Source: Thermofilum sp. (lineage in GTDB: Archaea > Thermoproteota > Thermoprotei > Thermofilales > Thermofilaceae). From it: a DNA stretch of 14,838 nucleotides. Of the stretch, positions 6,002 to 11,887 are shown one piece after another. Location: the NCBI GenBank assembly GCA_020832965.1, contig JAJHRM010000034.1, positions 1 through 14,838 on the forward strand, written 5' to 3'. The notes beneath the pieces are model-generated. The model ran no database searches, had not been told where the DNA came from, and was given only the letters and a program-made list of their open reading frames with translations. The first letter of the stretch is position 1, and the number at the start of each line of letters is the position of its first letter. The position numbers were made by a program, and so were the translations under genes.

Positions 6002-8836
6002 CTAGCGGGTTTGACAGTATCTTTTGAGGTTAATTAAGCTTGCTAGCACATAGTAGATGCTGGGATCTAAGCGCATGCGCTCTATTTCCAGAGTCTCCAT
6101 GAGCTCCCCCCTTAAGCCTCTCTCAAAACCCCTCCCGACAGCAGCGGCGATAGCTTCCTGAGCCTTGTCGTAACCCCCAGCCAGCAGCAACCTATGCGCG
6201 AGCAGCAGCTCCTCTTTACTAGCCCCCTCAACCGCATCGAACAAGTAGGCAAACAGCCACAGCGGCACGAGGGTGTAGGCTCCCGGCGCTGGGTCGAACC
6301 CTGTCCTTATGTCGGCGAGAAAGCAGCGCACAGGGTACCTGCCCTCCCCGTGTCTGAAGGGCATCCTCGCCAGCTCGAAAGCCGTCCTCAAAAGCCTGTA
6401 CAGCGGGTACTTCCCGTCGGCGATGAACACCGAGAGGGTCGCCGCGGGACCCTCTACATCTAGCACCTCCCATGTGAAGGGGCCAAAAACGGACAGCCTC
6501 CTCAGGGAGTCATTCCCCCTTGGTACGAAGCACCTCTTCTCCAGTACTCTTAGTATCCTGCTTAAAGCCTCCCACACCTGCTCGCCTGGAACCACCACGA
6601 AGAGATAGTTAGCCCCGCTTTCAGGAACTATGAGGGTGTCCTTAAGCTCGTTGCTTATTTCCTTAAGCACCTCATTCCAGAATCTCTCTCGCGCCATTAG
6701 CCTTGCTGGGTGCGCCATAAACAATGGGGCTACTAATTCTTCTTTTTTCTCAATAATAACAGATAATGTGTTGACTAAGGGTTCTGTCGAATGAAATACA
6801 ATTCCTAAGGAGTTAAAGGATTTTTTCAAGACCTCCCTGAGAAGAAGAATGTCGTAGTAAAGATAACCTGGAATTTTTACATTATCTCTTGAGGATCTCC
6901 TACAGTATTCTTTTATCAGTTGAGAATTATTTAATATTCTTGTTAATATCCTTGAAAGGTGTTCAGTTAGTTTATATGAATATGTTTCATCAAGTAAGGG
7001 GAAAATAGCTTCTAATTTCTGTATCTTAATCTTATCTTTAATAAAATCATTCAGGAAATCTGAAACAATACAAATAGCAGCACGTTCGCTAGAAGCTCTT
7101 GAAGCTCTTTCTAAGACATTATTCAGTTTACTTATAGTTTTATTAAGATCTTCTTTTACAGCTTTTATAGTTTTATTAAGATCTTTTTTATTAAGATCTT
7201 CTTTTAATTTCTCCAGATTTTTCAATACATAATTCACTCTATGAATTTTCACATCCCACCCAGAGTAAAACACCTTCACACCTGGGATAAGCGCTATCAG
7301 TCCGATGTTTTCCTTCTCGGAAATTGCAGCGTACACCTTTGAAGCCTGCACCAATTGCTTACCAAGCATTCTCACGTGCTGGCATGTTCTGCAGGCCTTT
7401 ACTGGTATTTCCTCGCCCCCGTAGTAGTAGATGTCTACGCTTTCAACAGCTTCATTCACGCCGCAATACCAGCACGGCTCTTTTGGGGGTTCTGGGGTTT
7501 TCTCCAGAACTCGCAGAGCGCTAAGGCTTCTTAGCGCCTCAACGAGTTTCTCCTGGAGCCTTCTAGCTACGCACGCGTAGACCTCGTCTTCTCGGCATTC
7601 ATGAAAATCCGCGGTAGCTAAGCTTATCATGGTGCTATATCTTAAGATTCTCTCCAGATCGACATCAATACCATCAGCTTTTATTTTTCCTTCTAGTGTT
7701 TTTAATACTTCCTCTCTAACCCTCTGAATCAACTCACCTTTTTCGAAGGCTTGCCGTATATTTTCTGCTATGCCTTCCGGTAAGAGCGATATTATGACGC
7801 TACCACGCCTTGTCAGAGGCACAAGGACTTTCTCAGCAATTTCCCGTAGTAGTGGGTCGCTAGAGCACCCCTGGAGCTTCTGGACGGCAACCTCACTTAT
7901 TACCCTGATAAAGCTTTCCTGGCATGCGTTCACGAAGTAGGCGAAACCTGCAAGGTCGTCCGGTTTTAGTGAGCGCTCTACCAGGGACCAGAGCCCGGTG
8001 ATGTCGACAATGAGCCAGGCTAGCTTAACGTTAGAGATGTAATTCTTGAAGATCTTTTCAAGGGCATGCTTATCTATTATATTAAAATTTTTAATTTCAT
8101 CTATAGCTGCGTGGCAGCAAAGCATGAGCGATAGTGACGCTGTGAACACACCGTGGTCGTATAAGGGGATGTCGCACGCAGGTTCAAAGGTCCTCTCCCG
8201 TGCGCCTTCTAAGTATTCCTCAGCAACCTTCCTGACGGAGTCTCGTCCCATGATAATAAGCGCATTCGACAAGTTATCCTTATCACTTATCTGTATGGTA
8301 AGCTTACCTATAGGAATTCTTGAAAATGGATTAACTTTGATGAATTTATTGTTAGATTTTGATGATAAACTCTTTATGAGCTCTTCTGAAGCAAACCCGT
8401 ATACCGATGATGCTATACGATCAAATGGGTGAGAAAACAACGCGGCTAGCTTGTTCCTAACGCTTATTGTTTTGTTACTAATTTTATTACTCCATTCTTC
8501 ATACCATTCTTTATCAAGTGCCATATGATGCAGCAGGATTACTTCTCTTATCTTATCTAGTTCGTCATCAGAAAGATTACTGAGTAACCGTTGGTCTACA
8601 CCTAGCCTGGAGCCTAGCTCTTTCAGAATTTGCCTAAAACAACAGAAATCTTCGAGGTACTCGTAGCCGAGCAGTGCATGCTTTTTGCCCCCGAGCACGT
8701 AGGGCTTTGCTATGTCGTGCAGGAGTAGTCCCAGCGCGAGTAGTGCTACGTCTCTCGGCGTGATGCTGAGGTTTTTGTCTCCGTTGAGGTCTACCGATAA
8801 TTTCCCTTCACTATCCACGTGGAGAGTCCACGGCAT
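6002..8836 (-). CDS. cas10: Cas10-family large subunit, HD intact, palm GGDD replaced by GANY
   Basis: Large subunit of a type III effector (944 aa). The N-terminal HD nuclease domain has LLLHDIAKP (His40-Asp41), HHMALD (103-108) and PLYDHGVFTAS (Asp227-His228), the order of the permuted Cas10 HD domain. Palm 1 begins near IVDITGLW (276-283), the counterpart of DisGIQ. A zinc module has C455xxC458 and C482xxC485. Palm 2 should carry GGDD, but the aligned segment is ESGANYLFVVVPGE (739-752): both aspartates are lost (Asn, Tyr). The strand SVFIADGKYPLYRLL (802-816) after it matches the usual Cas10 C-terminal palm strand, which anchors the alignment. Cyclic oligoadenylate synthesis is therefore unlikely. 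Residues about 540-690 are AT-rich and Lys/Asn-rich, with a repeated KEDLNK. Type I-D Cas10d also combines HD with a dead palm, but the neighbours here are type III. It heads the operon. Confidence 0.9.
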   Translation of the reverse strand: MPWTLHVDSEGKLSVDLNGDKNLSITPRDVALLALGLLLHDIAKPYVLGGKKHALLGYEYLEDFCCFRQILKELGSRLGVDQRLLSNLSDDELDKIREVILLHHMALDKEWYEEWSNKISNKTISVRNKLAALFSHPFDRIASSVYGFASEELIKSLSSKSNNKFIKVNPFSRIPIGKLTIQISDKDNLSNALIIMGRDSVRKVAEEYLEGARERTFEPACDIPLYDHGVFTASLSLMLCCHAAIDEIKNFNIIDKHALEKIFKNYISNVKLAWLIVDITGLWSLVERSLKPDDLAGFAYFVNACQESFIRVISEVAVQKLQGCSSDPLLREIAEKVLVPLTRRGSVIISLLPEGIAENIRQAFEKGELIQRVREEVLKTLEGKIKADGIDVDLERILRYSTMISLATADFHECREDEVYACVARRLQEKLVEALRSLSALRVLEKTPEPPKEPCWYCGVNEAVESVDIYYYGGEEIPVKACRTCQHVRMLGKQLVQASKVYAAISEKENIGLIALIPGVKVFYSGWDVKIHRVNYVLKNLEKLKEDLNKKDLNKTIKAVKEDLNKTISKLNNVLERASRASSERAAICIVSDFLNDFIKDKIKIQKLEAIFPLLDETYSYKLTEHLSRILTRILNNSQLIKEYCRRSSRDNVKIPGYLYYDILLLREVLKKSFNSLGIVFHSTEPLVNTLSVIIEKKEELVAPLFMAHPARLMARERFWNEVLKEISNELKDTLIVPESGANYLFVVVPGEQVWEALSRILRVLEKRCFVPRGNDSLRRLSVFGPFTWEVLDVEGPAATLSVFIADGKYPLYRLLRTAFELARMPFRHGEGRYPVRCFLADIRTGFDPAPGAYTLVPLWLFAYLFDAVEGASKEELLLAHRLLLAGGYDKAQEAIAAAVGRGFERGLRGELMETLEIERMRLDPSIYYVLASLINLKRYCQTR

Positions 8837-8859
8837 TGCTTTACCACCTGTGGGAGTGG

Positions 8860-8867
8860 GATAAAAA
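8860..8867 (-). promoter_or_regulatory. TATA-like box of the variant type III operon
   Basis: The minus strand reads TTTTTATC here, centred about 27 nt before ATG 8836, so transcription would start 1-2 nt before the ATG (leaderless). A GGTGGT that could act as an SD also lies 6 nt before the ATG; it would be outside the transcript if this box is used, so a further upstream start is possible. No other promoter-like box is evident between cas10 and the array. Confidence 0.5.
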
Positions 8868-9037
8868 CATGTTGCAGGCGCGTAAAAGGTTCTCGCAGGG
8901 ATGACCTCTGAGGGAGGCTGTGGCTTGCGGGCTCTGCGTGCTGCTCGAAGCCAGCTCCCGAGCTACACAGGCTCCTGGACAGCCCCTTCCCGGCAGCGAC
9001 TAAGTCTCGCGCGCGGCGCGGAGGTCGGCAACATCGT
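8868..9037. other. Intergenic stretch between cas10 promoter and array trailer
   Basis: About 170 bp of GC-rich sequence without a convincing ORF, repeat or T-rich terminator. It is downstream of the last (degenerate) repeat in the direction of array transcription. The rightmost bases, up to 9037, might include remnants of older repeat-spacer units but none is recognisable. Confidence 0.4.
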
Positions 9038-10091
9038 CTTTCAATTCTTTTCCAGTTGCTGCCGTCCGAGATAAGGCTTGTACGGCAGTCACAGGCACGC
9101 GCAGGAGCAGCTCACTTTCAATTCTTTCTCAGTTGCTGCAGTGGCAACCCCGTCAAGCCCGAGAAGGTGCGCTTCGGCCTTCAATTCTTTCTCAGTTGCT
9201 TCCTCGAGGACGTGGGAGCAGAACGTGACGACGGACCCGTCCCTGAACTTTCAATTCTTTCTCAGTTGCTTCATGTTCCCGCCCGCGGGGATCTTGAGCG
9301 CTATGCCGCTCGGCAACCTTTCAATTCTTTCTCAGTTGCTTCACGAGCACGTTGCAGTCCTCGCCCAGCCTCAGCCTCAGCGTCACTTTCAATTCTTTCT
9401 CAGTTGCTTCGAGAGCGCGAGCCTCGCCGTGGGGTACTGGCTGGACGTGGCGCTTTCAATTCTTTCTCAGTTGCTTCCGGGAGCGGCGACGCTCCCGCGC
9501 TCCCGCCCCGATGAAGCTTTCAATTCTTTCTCAGTTGCTTCCAGATGACCGCTGACGACGCGGCGAAGCAGGTAACCTATGACACCTTTCAATTCTTTCT
9601 CAGTTGCTTCCGACAGGGTGGCGGCGCTGTTCCAGAGCGCAGCCGACGGAAACCCAGCTTCCAATTCTTTCTCAGTTGCTTCAGGCCTAGCTCAACGGTG
9701 AGGTACCGCTGGAAGCTGTTCCGCATCTACTTTCAATTCTTTCTCAGTTGCTTCCAGGAGTACGTAGCCAGCACGGAGCACCTGTACGAGAGCCCTTTCA
9801 ATTCTTTCTCAGTTGCTTCACCCACGTAATCCTGAGCGGTGACCTGTTTTGAGCGGCGGGTCGACTTTCAATTCTTTCTCAGTTGCTTCTCGAGCGCAGG
9901 GGCAACGAGTTCCTCTGCGCCGCGACCCAGCTTTCAATTCTTTCTCAGTTGCTTCAGGCAAAGCAGAGGCAGCGCGCGGCTGAGCAAAAGCGCACAGCTT
10001 TCAATTCTTTCTCAGTTGCTTCACAAGCTCGCCGACGCCCTGCAGGAGGTGCTGGATGCGCTGGAGCTTTCAATTCTTTCTCAGTTGCTTC
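9038..10091 (-). CRISPR. CRISPR array, 16 repeats and 15 spacers, transcribed leftward
   Basis: The 25-nt repeat on the plus strand begins CTTTCAATTC and ends CTCAGTTGCTTC. Repeat starts are 9038, 9115, 9178, 9248, 9318, 9386, 9453, 9517, 9586, 9658, 9730, 9795, 9865, 9931, 9998 and 10067. Spacers are 38-47 nt except the leftmost, which is 52. Read on the minus strand the repeat starts GAAGCAACTG and ends ATTGAAAG, the 5' handle typical of crenarchaeal crRNAs, so transcription is leftward and the leader is on the right. This agrees with repeat decay at the left end: repeat 1 has three changes and repeat 2 has one (TGC for TTC); repeats 3 and 10 carry single T to C changes. The repeat has no strong palindrome, so processing by a Cas6 encoded elsewhere is expected. 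It sits between two type III operons and could feed both. Confidence 0.97.
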
Positions 10092-10340
10092 CGTTGGCTT
10101 GTTCTCGCGGGTGTTTATAAGCTTTTCCTTTTCCCGTGAGAAGCTTGCAAAACTGCCTCGCACTATTCACCTACGCATGGGAGGCTTCTGGCCTTCTCGA
10201 GCTGTGGATTCGCAAATCCCGTTTCGAGCCGGGAACTTTTCCCGTAATCTCTGTTGAAAATAAACCACCCGACGGGAAGCTTCTGGATAAAATAACGTCG
10301 AGTTCCCGAGGGGGTGGGGAACTAGGCTGGTGGGTTGGGC
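10092..10340 (-). promoter_or_regulatory. CRISPR leader of the array, right copy
   Basis: AT-richer non-coding sequence adjoining the least degenerate repeat. Positions 10171-10340 match 1-170 of the window without gaps. Conserved features are the dyad CGGGAA-CTT-TTCCCG (10229-10243), CTGTTGAAAATAA (10251-10263) and AAGCTTCTGGATAAAATAAC (10277-10296). Variants of GAAGCTTC recur at 10139, 10181 and 10276, and CTTTTCCCGT occurs twice (10128 and 10237). Such leader motifs normally position spacer insertion and drive array transcription. Confidence 0.8.
10113..10121 (-). promoter_or_regulatory. TATA box of the CRISPR array
   Basis: The minus strand reads CTTATAAAC, preceded by a purine-rich GGAAAAG that can serve as BRE. 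Its centre is about 26 nt before the first base of the leader-proximal repeat (10091), so the precursor crRNA would begin at or very near the first repeat. Confidence 0.65.
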
Positions 10341-10643
10341 TATCAGCGCCTTAACACCACTGCTCGCACATCAGAAGCGCCGCAGAGCGCTCAAAGCCCT
10401 GGAGCTGGTGTGGCTCTTCAGGTTCCGCGGCTTCCTGTCCGCGAACCTCCCCGAGGACTTCAAGCGGCTGAGAGAGGCTGTAGAGAGGAGGTTCGGGGCA
10501 CTGTTCCCAGGCTCCTGGAGCGCACCCTTGAGAGGGACGTGAGCGGGAACCTCCGCGGTGAGGATCTCCTCGGCAGGCTGCAGAGGCTCCTCAAGGGGCT
10601 AGCGCAGCTAAGGAGGATTAAGATCTTTTCTCTATTTTGGTAA
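10330..10643 (+). pseudogene. Frameshifted small ORF next to the leader
   Basis: Frame 1 from GTG 10330 reads as a charged helical protein (for example ALELVWLFRFRGFLSANLPE, then DFKRLREAVERRFGALFP) and stops at 10542. From about 10511 the sequence reads more plausibly in the third frame (LLERTLERDVSGNLRGEDLL and onward) to TAA 10641-10643. Joining the two across a frameshift near 10505-10515 gives a protein of about 103 residues with uniform composition. I do not recognise it. It may be a decayed gene, a sequencing error, or chance. A TATA-like GATAAAATAA inside the leader (10286-10295) lies about 40 nt upstream. Confidence 0.35.
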
Positions 10644-10718
10644 GAGTAGTGGCGTTGCCGCGCGTGAGCCTCCGAAGAAGGAGTGCAAGGAGTTACCGGT
10701 GGAGGCCTAGTGCCCGAG

Positions 10719-10729
10719 GTCTTATAAGA
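10719..10729 (+). promoter_or_regulatory. TATA box for the 139-aa gene
   Basis: GTCTTATAAGA is centred about 26 nt before GTG 10750, placing the transcript start at the start codon (leaderless). Confidence 0.6.
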
Positions 10730-10749
10730 GGCGCCCCGGCTATGCTCAC

Positions 10750-11169
10750 GTGCCCGTCTACGCTGCCGTGAAGCTGGGGCGCGAGCCGTGCGAGTGCGAG
10801 CCGCTGCACGAGCCGGTGGGCGGGTGGGCTTGGGTGCGCTGCCCCGACCTGGGCGCGCTGCTGAGGGAGGTCGCGCGCTCCCTCCTCTCCGGCTTCGAGC
10901 CGCTGGTAGCCACGCCGCGCGGCCTCCTGGACCCGCTGGAGGCTGAAGCGCGCCTGAGCGAGCTGGAGGACCCCGTGCTCGACGGCGAGTTCTTAGTGCT
11001 CGCGAGGGGCAATCCCTTCGAGCTCCTGGAGCTCGGCGCCACCGCAGTCGAGTGGAAGCCGGGCGACCCCACAGCCAGGGCGCGGTTCCGCGGCGCCCGC
11101 GTCGCCCGCTTGCTCGAGCGCGGCCTCATCCCAATCGTGTGGGTTGGCAAGGAATCTAGTAGCTGCTAG
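10750..11169 (+). CDS. Unknown leaderless protein (139 aa)
   Basis: Not recognised. The GTG at 10750 is positioned exactly for leaderless initiation from a clear TATA box. The protein is very GC-rich in codon use and opens MPVYAAVKLGREPCECEPLH, with cysteines at 14, 16 and 31 (CEC, then WVRCPD) that might bind metal. A hydrophobic/charged helix LGALLREVARSLLSGFEPLV (34-53) follows, and alternating strand/helix segments to ARVARLLERGLIPIVWVG (117-134) suggest an alpha/beta fold. There is no signal peptide or membrane helix. It is the only plus-strand gene of normal appearance between the two type III operons. Its neighbours suggest a link with the defence island, but nothing in its sequence shows a function. 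Confidence 0.65.
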   Translation: MPVYAAVKLGREPCECEPLHEPVGGWAWVRCPDLGALLREVARSLLSGFEPLVATPRGLLDPLEAEARLSELEDPVLDGEFLVLARGNPFELLELGATAVEWKPGDPTARARFRGARVARLLERGLIPIVWVGKESSSC

Positions 11170-11385
11170 CAGCTATCAGCGACTGCACACCTCTGGAGTA
11201 AGGCAGCGTGCTCATGCATCGTGAAAAGGCGGTTATACCAGCTTCTGACGAGATGGAGAGAAACTTAATTATAAAGAAAAGGTGAAAACAGGTCTTGACT
11301 TCGCATCTAAACGCGCGGCTTGCTGATTCAGAGCGCTGGGAGCGCGGGGTGCGGTAGCTCCCCGAGCAGGTTGTGGAGGGTGAAA
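11170..11385. other. Gene-poor interval
   Basis: No convincing coding frame on either strand. It contains an AT-rich block, AACTTAATTATAAAGAAAAG (about 11262-11281), that resembles a TATA region on both strands, but no good start codon lies at leaderless distance on either side. The 97-aa minus-strand frame across it has Ser/Arg-rich, shadow-like composition. Confidence 0.4.
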
Positions 11386-11628
11386 TCACTCCTCCCACCC
11401 GGCGCGCTTGCTCGGAGCTTCCTGGGGTGCGCCTGTCCACGGGCAGCACCCGGCTCCGACGAGAGGAGTTTTGCGGAGTTTGCTGTAAAGCTCCTCAAAG
11501 GCTATAAAGGACACCTCACTGCGCTCGGTCTGGAGCAGCTTTTCCGCTACCTTCTGCGCTTCTCTGGTACAGATAACCAGTGCTCTGCTGGCTCCGAGTA
11601 TTCCTACAAGCTGCTCCAGCGCGCGCAC
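11386..11628 (-). CDS. Short unknown ORF (80 aa)
   Basis: Starts at GTG 11628, the only start after an in-frame stop. Residues 1-55 look like a real alpha/beta protein: MRALEQLVGILGASRALVIC, then a helix TREAQKVAEKLLQ, a strand SEVSFIAF and a helix EELYSKLRK. The last 25 residues (GAGCCPWTGAPQEA and onward) have out-of-frame composition, so the gene may be truncated or fused to non-coding sequence. An AT-rich box at 11647-11654 is about 23 nt upstream, a little close, and lacks a purine-rich BRE on this strand. The pattern of a strand, a helix and an FEEL-type segment occurs at the ends of several nuclease and ATPase families, but I cannot assign it. Confidence 0.4.
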   Translation of the reverse strand: MRALEQLVGILGASRALVICTREAQKVAEKLLQTERSEVSFIAFEELYSKLRKTPLVGAGCCPWTGAPQEAPSKRAGWEE

Positions 11629-11646
11629 GCGCGGGCATTGCGAAGG

Positions 11647-11654
11647 TTTTTAAG
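11647..11654 (+). promoter_or_regulatory. TATA-like box between two diverging small ORFs
   Basis: TTTTTAAG, preceded by the purine-rich GCGAAGG, is centred about 28 nt before ATG 11679, fitting a leaderless or nearly leaderless transcript to the right. The same box read on the minus strand lies about 23 nt before GTG 11628, so it might serve both directions. Confidence 0.5.
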
Positions 11655-11678
11655 GTGTGCGGGCGCCTTAAGCGCAAG

Positions 11679-11810
11679 ATGTTTGAGACGGAGCTGCTCT
11701 CCGCGATCCTAGGAACTCTGCTGACAATCCTAGCTTCCTTAATCTCTCTTGCCTACTGGCTCGGGAGGCGCGCGCAGGCGCGTGGCTGTAAAAAACGAAG
11801 TGCTCTATGA
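11679..11810 (+). CDS. Small single-pass membrane protein (43 aa)
   Basis: ATG 11679 opens a 43-residue frame with a short acidic N-terminus (MFETE), one membrane-spanning helix (about residues 6-28, LLSAILGTLLTILASLISLA then YWL) and an Arg/Lys-rich tail (GRRAQARGCKKRSAL). The charge pattern predicts the tail in the cytoplasm. The TATA box at proper distance supports expression. The tail may be out of frame: the overlapping frame from GTG 11782 to TAG 11877 reads VLYERLAEEIDIEKPKSIRI, which looks more like natural protein, and a shift near 11760-11782 would give a protein of about 65 residues. Function unknown. Confidence 0.5.
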   Translation: MFETELLSAILGTLLTILASLISLAYWLGRRAQARGCKKRSAL

Positions 11811-11877
11811 ACGGTTGGCAGAGGAGATCGATATTGAGAAGCCTAAAAGTATTCGAATAGCTTCCGCGAGTTCTTAG
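11782..11877 (+). CDS. Possible tail of the small membrane protein in another frame (31 aa)
   Basis: GTG 11782 to TAG 11877 encodes VAVKNEVLYERLAEEIDIEK followed by PKSIRIASASS. It overlaps the end of the 43-aa membrane protein by 29 nt in the +1 frame. It is either the true C-terminus displaced by a frameshift or a separate tiny ORF, and chance is possible. It ends 10 bp before the convergent cmr6. Confidence 0.22.
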   Translation: MAVKNEVLYERLAEEIDIEKPKSIRIASASS

Positions 11878-11887
11878 AGGTTATATC

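Noticed and set aside
6002..8836. Type I-D Cas10d as the identity of the large subunit
   Set aside because: HD plus dead palm would fit, but the neighbours are Csm3-like Cas7, Csx10-like Cas5 and Cas11-like genes, with no cas3 or Cas7d/Cas5d pattern in the window.
8957..8975. AGCTCCCGAG near 8960 as a third leader fragment
   Set aside because: Only a 10-mer is shared with the leaders (131-140), and the flanks do not align.
9063..10066. Self-targeting spacers against the window
   Set aside because: I compared the spacers with the surrounding genes by eye and saw no match; only a computed search could exclude short ones.
10216..10235. T-arm-like TCCCG-TTTCGAGC-CGGGA suggesting a tRNA
   Set aside because: The loop is 8 nt, no anticodon or acceptor arm can be formed around it, and it lies in the duplicated leader.
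9056..10257. Long plus-strand frames of 93-156 aa across the array
   Set aside because: They repeat FQFFLSCF or FNSFSVAS, the translated CRISPR repeat, and are not genes.
10758..11150. 130-aa minus-strand ORF opposite the 139-aa gene
   Set aside because: Mirror of a GC-rich gene, with Ser/Arg/Pro-rich shadow composition; the plus-strand gene has the promoter.
11156..11449. 97-aa minus-strand ORF
   Set aside because: Low-quality composition (Ser/Arg/Thr-rich), no start context, and overlaps better candidates.
11320..11712. 130-aa plus-strand ORF
   Set aside because: Ser/Arg/Cys-rich composition typical of a shadow frame opposite the 80-aa minus-strand ORF.
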